A stretch of DNA of 8,273 nucleotides from Cycloclasticus sp. (GTDB lineage: Bacteria > Pseudomonadota > Gammaproteobacteria > Methylococcales > Cycloclasticaceae): NCBI GenBank assembly GCA_018066825.1, contig JAGPVU010000183.1, forward strand, positions 1 through 8,273, read 5' to 3'. A model generated the notes under the pieces. It saw nothing but the letters and a program-made list of their open reading frames with translations, did not search any database and was not told the origin of the DNA. Positions 1 to 6,273 of the stretch are shown piece after piece. Both the position numbers and the translations under genes were made by a program. Positions within the stretch are counted from its first letter, which is position 1; each line of letters starts with the position of its first letter.

Positions 1-41
1 CCCCTAAAATTGAAACTAAATTTGGTGTATTCAGACAATGA
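1..41 (+). CDS. Acyl-CoA carboxylase beta (carboxyltransferase) subunit, C-terminal end only
   Basis: Reading the frame that starts at base 3 gives PKIETKFGVFRQ followed by TGA at 39-41. The ending T-K-F-G-V-F-R matches the extreme C-terminus of 3-methylcrotonyl-CoA and geranyl-CoA carboxylase beta subunits, which usually end FG(I/V)FRM; here the last residue is Gln instead of Met. The stop codon overlaps the start of the alpha subunit gene as ATGA, the arrangement expected for beta-alpha gene pairs of this enzyme family. The rest of the gene lies upstream of the window. Only 12 codons are visible, so the call rests on this short motif plus the downstream partner gene. The MCC-like ending argues against a propionyl/acetyl-CoA-type beta subunit, but the substrate is not determined. 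Confidence 0.72.
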   Translation, partial: PKIETKFGVFRQ

Positions 42-2029
42 TTAAACGTATTCTTATTGCTAATCGAGGCGAAATTGCTTGCCGAATCGCACGAACCTGC
101 CATCGTTTAGGTATTGATGCAGTTGCCGTCTACTCAGAAGCCGATCAATACAGTCGCCATGTACGTGAAATAGGGCATGCGATTGCTATTGGTGGCGCAG
201 CTGCAGCTGAGAGCTATTTAAATATAGATAAGGTGATTGATGCGGCCAAGAGCAGTGGCTGTGATGCCATTCACCCCGGTTATGGCTTCTTATCAGAAAA
301 CCCCGATTTTGCTGAGGCGGTTGAACAGGCCGGGTTAATTTTTATTGGTCCGCGCGCAGATAGCTTACGCCGTTTTGGTGATAAATCAGCAGCTAAAAAA
401 GAAGCCGTACAAGCCCAAGTACCAGTGATCCCAGGCAGTGAAGGTAAGCTGACAGACCCGAAAGCTATTGCTGAACTAGTCAATACCATGACTCCGCCGG
501 TGATGCTTAAGGCAGCGGCTGGTGGTGGTGGCAAGGGTATGCGCGTTTTAAATGACTTTTCAAATTTAGACGCTGATATCGCGGCAGCGATGAGTGAGTC
601 CTTACGGTCATTCTCCGATGATGCCCTATTGGTAGAACAGTGCATCAATAATGCGCGTCACGTTGAAGTGCAAATTGCGGGCGACGGTGAAGGCGATGTT
701 ATTCACTTGTTTGAGCGTGAATGTTCTTTGCAGCGGCGGCATCAAAAAGTTGTAGAAGAAGCGCCTGCTATTTTTCTCAGTGCGCAATTGCGCGAAAAAC
801 TACTCGCAGACGCTTGCCGTTTAGGGAAGCAAATACAGTTTAGGGGCTTAGGCACGGTAGAGTTTTTAGTGCTTGGTGATGCGTATTATTTCCTTGAAGT
901 AAACCCACGACTACAGGTGGAGCACCCGGTAACAGAAATAATTACCGGCCTTGATTTAGTTGAATTGCAAATCCGTATCGCGCAGGGCCAGGGCTTTGGT
1001 CTGAAACAAGAGCAAGTTCAAGCGAACGGGCACGCGGTTGAAGTGCGCTTTTATGCAGAATCACCAGCGCAAAACTTTATGCCTGTAACCGGAACGGTTG
1101 ATTTTGTACAATTCCCAACGCAACATTTGCGTGTTGAATCGGGTATTGATAGTGGTGATGAGGTGTCGTCTTATTACGACCCGATGATTGCTAAATTAAT
1201 TGCTAGCGGCAGCGATCGTCTACAGGCATTGGAACGGTTACAAAAAGGCTTAGCTGACACGGTGGTTTTTGGTCTTGATAATAACCTCAATTTCTTACAG
1301 CAGTTGTTGCGTGACCCTGATGTGCTAGCCGATCAAATTGATACAGCCACACTGGATCGTTGGTTAAGTAATTATTCTGAAACCACGGAAGCGAGCCAGT
1401 CTAAAAAACAGGCGGCTATGGCGGCGGCTGTGTGGTTGAGCCAATTCCGACAAACTGAATCGAAAAACCCTTGGTTACGTGCTGACTCATTTAGTAGCTG
1501 GGCGTTACGCTCACCTGAGGACAGGCCTGTATATAGCTTCAATCTATTACAAGGTGAGCAACAATGGGCGGTGGCTCTAATGGCAGTTGATAAAAACAAC
1601 CGATTATCGATAATGATTGATGAACAACAGTTTGACCTACGCCTACAGGCTCAAAGTGGATTGAGCTATTTGGCTGAATTTGATGAGGGCCGTTTACCAG
1701 TGACTGCTCAAGCGGGTCAAGATATCGTTCATACCCATAGTTTAGGTCAACAAAACACTTACCAAGTGCTACAAGTTGTTAGTGATAAACAAGGTGATTC
1801 CGAATCGGCTAATAGCGTAACTGCACCGATGATGGGTGAAATCATCAGTGTACTGGTTAATGAGGGTGATACAGTTGAAGCGGGTCAATTATTAATTGTC
1901 ATGGAGTCAATGAAAATGCAATTACAAATTGAAGCTGTTAATGCTGGCACCGTTGCTAGTATTTTATGTAAAGCGGGGGACAATGTTGCCCGTGGTGCTG
2001 TTGTAGTAGAAGTAGACGCAGATGCGTAA
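38..2029 (+). CDS. Acyl-CoA carboxylase alpha subunit: biotin carboxylase plus biotin carrier domain (MCC/GCC type)
   Basis: This is the biotin-dependent half of an acyl-CoA carboxylase. It carboxylates its own biotin with ATP and bicarbonate and passes the carboxyl group to the beta subunit, in the cytosol. The N-terminal biotin carboxylase domain starts with IKRILIANRGEIACRI and carries HPGYGFLSEN (80-89), the ATP-grasp glycine loop AGGGGKGMR (161-169), the ERECSLQRRHQK segment (about 227-237) and LEVNPRLQVEHPVTE (286-300). A poorly conserved linker (about 440-590) is followed by a biotinyl domain with MESMKM at 622-627; Lys626 (codon 1913-1915) is the predicted biotin attachment site. The 663-residue length fits MCC and geranyl-CoA carboxylase alpha subunits. 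The start is set by the ATGA overlap with the upstream gene; no strong Shine-Dalgarno is present, so translational coupling is likely. Substrate (3-methylcrotonyl-, geranyl- or another enoyl-CoA) cannot be settled here. Confidence 0.93.
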   Translation: MIKRILIANRGEIACRIARTCHRLGIDAVAVYSEADQYSRHVREIGHAIAIGGAAAAESYLNIDKVIDAAKSSGCDAIHPGYGFLSENPDFAEAVEQAGLIFIGPRADSLRRFGDKSAAKKEAVQAQVPVIPGSEGKLTDPKAIAELVNTMTPPVMLKAAAGGGGKGMRVLNDFSNLDADIAAAMSESLRSFSDDALLVEQCINNARHVEVQIAGDGEGDVIHLFERECSLQRRHQKVVEEAPAIFLSAQLREKLLADACRLGKQIQFRGLGTVEFLVLGDAYYFLEVNPRLQVEHPVTEIITGLDLVELQIRIAQGQGFGLKQEQVQANGHAVEVRFYAESPAQNFMPVTGTVDFVQFPTQHLRVESGIDSGDEVSSYYDPMIAKLIASGSDRLQALERLQKGLADTVVFGLDNNLNFLQQLLRDPDVLADQIDTATLDRWLSNYSETTEASQSKKQAAMAAAVWLSQFRQTESKNPWLRADSFSSWALRSPEDRPVYSFNLLQGEQQWAVALMAVDKNNRLSIMIDEQQFDLRLQAQSGLSYLAEFDEGRLPVTAQAGQDIVHTHSLGQQNTYQVLQVVSDKQGDSESANSVTAPMMGEIISVLVNEGDTVEAGQLLIVMESMKMQLQIEAVNAGTVASILCKAGDNVARGAVVVEVDADA

Positions 2030-3197
2030 TTCTCTTCGAGGTAAAGTTGCCATTGTCGGCGTAGGGCAATCACCAACTGGGCGTGTACCAGGACGAAGCC
2101 CATTAGACTTAACGGCCGAAGCCACGCTTAACGCCTTGGCTGATGCGAATATGCAGAAATCTGAAATAGACGGCGTATTAACCGGTAATGCTTTCGCTTC
2201 ATCGTTTCATCGTTTTAGTGTTGCGCTCAGTGAGTACCTTAATATTCAACCGTCGTATTCCAACACGTTGCAAGTATCGGGTGCCACCGCCGGTGCGGCG
2301 GTTAATACAGCTGCTGCGGCCATCCACGCAGGTTTGGCGGATACCGTTTTGGTGGCTTGTGGCGATAGTTTGTTAACCGGTATGACGCCGGACATGGCGA
2401 TCAGAGCCATGACTGAGAGCCGTGATCAACAGTATGAAATGCCATTCGGCATACCGGTTGCTAATACCTTTGCGATGACCGCTCACCGACATATGAAGCA
2501 GTATGGAACTACATCAGAACAGATGGCAAAAGTAGCCGTCACTTTTCGTGAACACGCCAGTCGTACCCCCGGCGCACAGAAAACCGAACTGATTACGGTT
2601 GACGATGTGATGAATTCCAAAATGGTTACGTCGCCGTACCATAAACTCGACTGTTCTTTAATCTCGGATGGCGCTGCTGCGTTAATACTTACATCGGCTG
2701 AACGCGCCTTGGATTACACCGACACGCCGATATATATACTGGGTGGCGGTGAATATTACAGTCATGAACATATTTTTCTAATGCCAGACTTGACCCAAAC
2801 CGGTGCCGTGCAGTCGGCGCAAAAAGCCTATGATATGGCCGGTATAAGCGCCAGTGATTTAGATGTCGCCGGTATTTATGATTGCTTTACCGGAACCGTA
2901 TTGATGATGCTAGAGGACCTGGGTTTTTGCAAAAAAGGTGAATCCGGTAGCTTTGTCGAAGATGGACAAATCACTTACGGTGGCAAAATTCCTACCAATA
3001 CCCATGGCGGCATGTTGTCTTACGCACACCCAGGTATTCCAGCCGCTTGGTTTCATTTCATAGAAGTGGTTCGCCAGTTACGCGGTAGCTGTGGTGAGCG
3101 TCAAGTTGACAATGCAGAACTTGGTATTGTTCATACCTTGGGCGCAGGTTTTTCAACCCAAGCAACAACCATTTTAGGTGCGGGGAGCACACGATGA
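2022..3197 (+). CDS. Thiolase-superfamily protein (SCP-x/DitF/Ltp2-like), lacking the usual nucleophilic Cys
   Basis: The 391-residue protein has a full thiolase fold layout: N-terminal KVAIVGVGQSPTGR, the DxxxxxxAxxxAL region, the conserved helix NTLQVSGATAGAAV (81-94), SDGAAALIL (215-223), DVAGIYDCFT (281-290), NTHGGMLSYAHPG (326-338, with His336 matching the thiolase GHP histidine) and a C-terminal HTLGAG (371-376). Aligned by eye with N-Q-L-C-G-S-G of biosynthetic thiolases and N-N-N-C of SCP2 thiolases, residue 84 is Gln rather than the acyl-accepting Cys, so classical thiolysis is doubtful. Cys113, 211, 288, 303 and 357 lie elsewhere. Its start lies inside the end of the carboxylase alpha gene (8-bp overlap), and its stop overlaps the DUF35 gene by 4 bp. 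Thiolase-like proteins of this branch often act as heteromers with DUF35 proteins; Ltp2-ChsH2 is a retro-aldolase. The family is confident, the exact reaction is not known. Confidence 0.88.
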   Translation: MRNSLRGKVAIVGVGQSPTGRVPGRSPLDLTAEATLNALADANMQKSEIDGVLTGNAFASSFHRFSVALSEYLNIQPSYSNTLQVSGATAGAAVNTAAAAIHAGLADTVLVACGDSLLTGMTPDMAIRAMTESRDQQYEMPFGIPVANTFAMTAHRHMKQYGTTSEQMAKVAVTFREHASRTPGAQKTELITVDDVMNSKMVTSPYHKLDCSLISDGAAALILTSAERALDYTDTPIYILGGGEYYSHEHIFLMPDLTQTGAVQSAQKAYDMAGISASDLDVAGIYDCFTGTVLMMLEDLGFCKKGESGSFVEDGQITYGGKIPTNTHGGMLSYAHPGIPAAWFHFIEVVRQLRGSCGERQVDNAELGIVHTLGAGFSTQATTILGAGSTR

Positions 3198-3619
3198 GTG
3201 AGGCAATTAAAAACGTGCTAACAAAGCCTTTACCCACCCCCGATGGCGATAGCCAAGCATTGTGGGACGGCTTAAAAAATGGCAAGCTACTGCTGCAACA
3301 TTGTGATGACTGCGGGCATGTGCAATATTATCAACAGGGTATGTGCCGGTTGTGCCAATCGACTAAGCTGCGTCATCAAGCGGCCAGCGGCAAAGGCACT
3401 ATTTACTCTTATAGCGTGGTATACCGGGCCCCTGGCCCCGCATTTAAAGATGACGTGCCTTATGCGGTACTACTCGTGCAGCTAGAAGAAGGCCCTAGAA
3501 TGATTAGTTCCCTAGTCGGTAAAAACTTTGATGCGTTAGACTTTGACGTAGCCGTAAGGCTAACGACAGCCGCTATTAGTGATGAAATTTCGTTGCCTTA
3601 TTTTGAATTGGTTGATTAA
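3194..3619 (+). CDS. DUF35 Zn-ribbon/OB-fold protein, partner of the adjacent thiolase
   Basis: This 141-residue protein has the standard DUF35 layout. A helical N-terminus (about 20-34, ALWDGLKNGKLLLQHC) leads into a rubredoxin-like zinc ribbon with C37xxC40 and C51xxC54. An OB-fold domain follows, opening with GKGTIYSYSVVYR (67-78) and PYAVLLVQLEEGPRM (89-103). DUF35 proteins form complexes with thiolase-fold enzymes, contributing to assembly or CoA-ester binding; the best-known cases are in steroid side-chain cleavage and acetoacetyl/HMG-CoA synthesis in archaea. Here it overlaps the thiolase-like gene by ATGA and has a good Shine-Dalgarno (GGGGAG at 3182-3187, 6 nt before the ATG), so co-expression at matched levels is expected. 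All four zinc-ligand cysteines are present. It is the last gene of the plus-strand operon. Confidence 0.93.
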   Translation: MSEAIKNVLTKPLPTPDGDSQALWDGLKNGKLLLQHCDDCGHVQYYQQGMCRLCQSTKLRHQAASGKGTIYSYSVVYRAPGPAFKDDVPYAVLLVQLEEGPRMISSLVGKNFDALDFDVAVRLTTAAISDEISLPYFELVD

Positions 3620-3672
3620 TAATACAACTCAATTTCACCTGGCGCTGTTAGCTTGCCTTGCAAATGATGCCT

Positions 3673-3691
3673 AAACCATTTTTAATGGTTT
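3673..3691 (+). terminator. Possible terminator hairpin after the carboxylase-thiolase-DUF35 operon
   Basis: AAACCATT (3673-3680) and AATGGTTT (3684-3691) form a perfect 8-bp stem with a 3-nt TTT loop, 53 nt after the DUF35 stop codon. It is AT-rich and lacks a following U-run, so it is at best a weak intrinsic terminator or an mRNA 3'-end stabiliser. Confidence 0.3.
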
Positions 3692-3751
3692 GATTGGGCT
3701 GTTCTAACGCTCTCTTTAAATGCTGTGATGCACGAACGGTATGGGAAGGCA

Positions 3752-3781
3752 TTCACATTGCCTTGCCTTAGTCTATATATT
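3752..3781 (+). promoter_or_regulatory. Candidate sigma70-type promoter for the HAB-mutase-like gene
   Basis: TTCACA at 3752-3757 (one mismatch to TTGACA) is followed after 18 nt by TATATT at 3776-3781 (one mismatch to TATAAT). It lies about 115 bp before the ATG. The match is by eye in an AT-rich region where such pairs arise easily, and the -35 box falls in the loop of a small hairpin. Confidence 0.28.
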
Positions 3782-3885
3782 TGGGGTACTCTTTCTAAGA
3801 TGCTTTATTTTAGTGTTTTAGCTTGCAGTTGTATTAAATAAGGCGACTTAGGTGATTGATTGGTTACCCACTATCAATGATATAA

Positions 3886-3891
3886 AAGGAG
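3886..3891 (+). promoter_or_regulatory. Strong Shine-Dalgarno of the HAB-mutase-like gene
   Basis: AAGGAG ends 7 nt before the ATG at 3899, a near-ideal ribosome binding site. It fixes the start codon and shows that the gene was, at least until recently, efficiently translated. Confidence 0.75.
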
Positions 3892-3898
3892 ACCCTGC

Positions 3899-4317
3899 AT
3901 GGAAACATTAAAACGACGTTTGATCTGGCATGGGGTGCTTCTTTTTCTTTTAGGTTTGCTAACCGGCTTAATTGAAACTCAATTTGTTAATGTCCGCATG
4001 GCCTTGGCTGCGCACCTTGAAGGCGTAATGAATGGTGTTTTTCTTATTGCCTTAGGTGCCATTTGGTATGAAATAAAGCTTTCAGCAACCTTAACTGGGA
4101 TTACGTTGTATAGTGCTTTATAGGTACGTATGCTAATTGGTTTTTTACGGTGTTGGCGGCTTCCTTTGGTACCGGCGCTTTGTCACCTATTACCGCTACA
4201 GGGCGTGTTGCAGAGCTTTGGCAAGAAAATTTAGTAACGCTTGGGCTTAGCAGTGTTGGTATTAGTATTATTGCGGTAGCCCTTATGGTGCTGTGGGGGC
4301 TGCGTAAAAAGGCGTAA
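3899..4317 (+). pseudogene. HAB-mutase-like membrane protein broken by a 1-bp frameshift
   Basis: The first frame gives 74 residues ending at TAG (4121-4123). Inserting one base at about 4121-4122 restores a Tyr codon, and the frame from 4123 then continues for 64 codons to a TAA at 4315-4317. The joined product is about 139 residues. It reads as a four-helix membrane protein: helices near 9-25, 43-58 and 76-90 and a last one near 118-136, with AHLEGVMNG (38-46) and, across the break, the motif YGTYANW. These features match the hydroxylaminobenzene mutase (HabA/HabB) family, whose members are about 135-165 residues and whose characterised members convert hydroxylaminobenzene to 2-aminophenol in the membrane. 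Members outside nitroarene pathways have no proven role. Both halves remain well conserved, so the defect is either very recent or a sequencing/assembly error. A strong Shine-Dalgarno precedes it and it converges with the GST gene. Confidence 0.72.
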
Positions 4318-4318
4318 A

Positions 4319-4345
4319 GTTAAGTTTTTCTGCGGTTTACTTAAC
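4319..4345. terminator. Inverted repeat between convergent genes, possible bidirectional terminator
   Basis: GTTAAGT (4319-4325) and ACTTAAC (4339-4345) form a perfect 7-bp stem around a 13-nt loop. It sits just after the HAB-mutase-like reading frame (TAA at 4315-4317) and overlaps the stop codon of the GST gene at 4337-4339. The position between two converging genes suits a terminator, but the stem is AT-rich and neither strand has a clear U-run directly after it. Confidence 0.35.
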
Positions 4346-5011
4346 GACCATACCCCGGAGGTCTTTTATTAACTCATTGGTTGGATTATCGCTGGTGATT
4401 TCGTTTTCTGGAATAGTAATACCCAGTTGACAGGCGGGTCGCTGCGCGAGTTGCTCTACCCATCGTTGTAAGTGGGGGAGACCGTCGATGCTAACACCAG
4501 ACCAGTTATGAATTCTCACCCAGGACCAATTGGCAATATCGGCCATACTGTATTCGTCAGCCAGGTACTCTCGGGTTTCTAAACGCCCATCTAAGACACT
4601 AAATAGTCGTCTGACCTCATGTTGATAACGGTCTATTGCGGCGGGAATTTTTTCCTCAAAATAGCGGTAAAACACATTGGCTTGTCCCATCATGGGGCCG
4701 ATTCCGCCGATTTGAAACATCAACCATTGCATTGCTTGCCAATAACGATCGGGGTCGCTGGGCATCAATTTGCCGGTTTTATTTGCTAGGTACAGCAAGA
4801 TAGCCCCTGATTCAAAAATTACCCGATCCTTATTGCCATGATCGACGATCACTGGGATTTTCCCGTTCGGGTTTAAAGCGAGAAATTCAGGCGTTTTTTG
4901 TTGGTTGTCGAATAAATGGATTTGATGGACTTGATAAGGCAGTTGCAACTCCTCTAGCGCGATCGTGATCTTGTGCCCATTAGGGGTCGCTGAGGTGTAA
5001 ATATCAATCAT
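4337..5011 (-). CDS. Nu-class (YfcG/Ure2p-like) glutathione S-transferase
   Basis: The 224-residue protein is a two-domain GST. The N-terminal thioredoxin-like domain carries YTSATPNGHKITIALEE (5-21). Thr9 and Asn11 in TPNGHK correspond to the glutathione-site residues of E. coli YfcG, which lacks a classical catalytic Tyr/Ser/Cys. The cis-proline is in KIPVIVDH (51-58), and the glutathione-binding ES pair is Glu67-Ser68 in FESGAILLYLA. The helical C-terminal domain has QIGGIGPMMGQ (100-110), a hallmark of this class, and the folding motif SMADIA (155-160). Characterised relatives show glutathione-disulfide reductase or peroxidase activity. An AAGGAG Shine-Dalgarno (5018-5023) lies 6 nt before the ATG. 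It is the last gene of the minus-strand set, 55 bp after the acyl-CoA dehydrogenase, with inverted repeats in the gap that could partly uncouple its expression. The cellular substrate is unknown. Confidence 0.9.
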   Translation of the reverse strand: MIDIYTSATPNGHKITIALEELQLPYQVHQIHLFDNQQKTPEFLALNPNGKIPVIVDHGNKDRVIFESGAILLYLANKTGKLMPSDPDRYWQAMQWLMFQIGGIGPMMGQANVFYRYFEEKIPAAIDRYQHEVRRLFSVLDGRLETREYLADEYSMADIANWSWVRIHNWSGVSIDGLPHLQRWVEQLAQRPACQLGITIPENEITSDNPTNELIKDLRGMVVK

Positions 5012-5017
5012 TATTCT

Positions 5018-5023
5018 CTCCTT
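5018..5023 (-). promoter_or_regulatory. Shine-Dalgarno of the GST gene
   Basis: Read on the minus strand, AAGGAG lies 6 nt before the GST start codon at 5011. It is the clearest ribosome binding site of the minus-strand genes and supports that start. Confidence 0.7.
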
Positions 5024-5061
5024 AACGCGGGTTAGTTAAGACGAACTTAGTCTGTCTTAAC
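5021..5061. repeat. Clustered CTTAAC/GTTAAG inverted repeats in the acyl-CoA dehydrogenase-GST gap
   Basis: Three copies of one hexamer in alternating orientation occupy 41 bp: CTTAAC (5021-5026), GTTAAG (5035-5040) and CTTAAC (5056-5061). The second and third extend to a perfect 8-bp palindrome, GTTAAGAC (5035-5042) with GTCTTAAC (5054-5061), around an 11-nt loop. The first and second form a competing 6-bp hairpin with an 8-nt loop next to the GST Shine-Dalgarno. In the transcript these would be mutually exclusive stems; on DNA they could be operator half-sites. No U-run follows on either strand, so a simple terminator is less likely. Function is unassigned. Confidence 0.5.
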
Positions 5062-5066
5062 CGAGT

Positions 5067-6233
5067 TTAGTAGGATTTTGGTAAGCCCAATACACGTTCG
5101 GCGATATAGCATAAAGCTAATTGCGGGCTCACCGGTGCAATCCGTGGCACTAAGGATTCACGCAGGTAACGCTCGACATGAAATTCCTTAGCATAACCAA
5201 AACCACCATGGGTCATTACCGCTGTTTCACAGGCATGAAAGCCTGCCTCGCCGGCTAAATATTTAGCCGCATTGGCGGCTGCGCCACACGGTTGATTATT
5301 ATCGTATTGCCATGCAGCGGACATCACCATTAGCCAGGCCGCCTCAAGTTCTGCCCAACAAATGGCAAGCGGGTGTTGGATGCCTTGGTTTTGCCCAATA
5401 GGGCGATTAAAAACAATGCGTTCTTTAGCGTATTCTTGGGCTTTCTTAATGGCTACTCGCCCTAAACCGACTGCCTCACCGGCAATTAATACACGCTCGG
5501 GGTTCATGCCATGAAGAATGTATTTAAAGCCTTTGCCTTCCTCACCAATACGGTCTTCAATAGGGATTTCAAGCCCATCGATAAAGAGTTCATTTGAATC
5601 AACTGCTTTACGGCCCATTTTTTCTATCTCATGCACTTGAATTTTGCTGCGATCAAAATCGGTATAAAACAAACTTAAACCTTCCGATGGGTTTTTCACG
5701 TCTTCTAATGGGGTCGTTCGTGCCAGCAATAAAAGCTTATCCGCTACTTGTGCGGTAGATATCCAAACTTTTTGACCATTAACGATGTATTTATCACCGT
5801 GACGAACAGCCATGGTTTTAAGCTGCGTTGTATTTAAACCGGTATTCGGCTCGGTTACGGCAAAGCAGGCTTTTTCTCGTCCTTCGGCCATTGGTCTTAA
5901 CATCCGTTGTTTTTGCTCTTCGGTACCAAAGACGACCACCGGGTTTAGACCAAAAATATTGATATGGACCGCCGATGCGCCAGACATGCCGGCGCCAGAC
6001 TCTGCAATAGTGCTGGCCATAATGGCGGCTTCAGTAATGCCTAAGCCAGAACCGCCATAGGCCTCAGGAATACAAATACCCATCCAGCCGCCATCAGCCA
6101 TTGCTTGGTAAAAGTCATGTGGAAAGCCGCCTTGCTGGTCGCGCTTTAGCCAATACTCATCGTCAAACGGTTCGCAGACTTTTAATATAGATTCTTTTAT
6201 TGCGTTTTGTTCGTCGCTTAGAGAAAAATTCAT
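5067..6233 (-). CDS. Acyl-CoA dehydrogenase family protein
   Basis: The 388-residue protein is an FAD-dependent acyl-CoA dehydrogenase, expected to oxidise an acyl-CoA to the 2,3-enoyl-CoA and hand electrons to ETF. The N-terminal helical domain begins MNFSLSDEQ and includes GGWMGICIPEAYGGSGLG (48-65). The beta domain has CFAVTEPNTGLNTTQLKT (123-140) and VNGQKVWIST (151-160), which contact FAD and substrate. The C-terminal domain has FNRPIGQNQGIQHPLA (275-290) and MTHGGFGYAKEFHVERYLRE (340-359). The catalytic Glu of medium- and short-chain enzymes (in YEGTSE) is replaced here by Pro367 in RIAPVSPQL. Glu246 in MNPERVLIAG sits where isovaleryl-CoA and long-chain dehydrogenases carry their base. 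This favours a branched or bulky substrate (inference). The ATG start has no clear Shine-Dalgarno. It lies 40 bp after the flavodoxin-like gene in the same direction. Confidence 0.92.
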   Translation of the reverse strand: MNFSLSDEQNAIKESILKVCEPFDDEYWLKRDQQGGFPHDFYQAMADGGWMGICIPEAYGGSGLGITEAAIMASTIAESGAGMSGASAVHINIFGLNPVVVFGTEEQKQRMLRPMAEGREKACFAVTEPNTGLNTTQLKTMAVRHGDKYIVNGQKVWISTAQVADKLLLLARTTPLEDVKNPSEGLSLFYTDFDRSKIQVHEIEKMGRKAVDSNELFIDGLEIPIEDRIGEEGKGFKYILHGMNPERVLIAGEAVGLGRVAIKKAQEYAKERIVFNRPIGQNQGIQHPLAICWAELEAAWLMVMSAAWQYDNNQPCGAAANAAKYLAGEAGFHACETAVMTHGGFGYAKEFHVERYLRESLVPRIAPVSPQLALCYIAERVLGLPKSY

Positions 6234-6273
6234 AAGTTTTATTGTTTATCTAATGGGTTGTTTATATATGGCA

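Larger units (their letters stand above)
3620..3898. other. Non-coding stretch between the carboxylase operon and the HAB-mutase-like gene
   Basis: I see no credible coding sequence on either strand here; the longest ATG-started reading frames are about a dozen codons. The region is AT-rich and holds an 8-bp perfect hairpin (3673-3691), a weaker 6-bp hairpin (3746-3751 with 3759-3764), a candidate promoter (3752-3781) and the Shine-Dalgarno of the next gene. No recognised riboswitch or small RNA was identified. Confidence 0.6.

Noticed and set aside
280..2103. Antisense open frames inside the carboxylase alpha gene (280-648, 1372-1599, 1885-2103)
   Set aside because: They lie opposite strongly conserved biotin carboxylase and BCCP coding sequence, have no recognisable domain or ribosome binding site, and are explained as shadow frames.
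2188..3485. Alternative frames inside the thiolase and DUF35 genes (2188-2376, 3058-3285, 3279-3485)
   Set aside because: They overlap confident conserved genes in another frame or strand and their translations resemble no protein family.
3746..3764. AAGGCA/TGCCTT hairpin as a terminator or small-RNA end
   Set aside because: The stem is only 6 bp with a 7-nt loop and no U-run; it could easily be chance.
5812..6060. Plus-strand open frame opposite the acyl-CoA dehydrogenase
   Set aside because: It is antisense to the conserved N-terminal and middle domains of the dehydrogenase, with no start signal.
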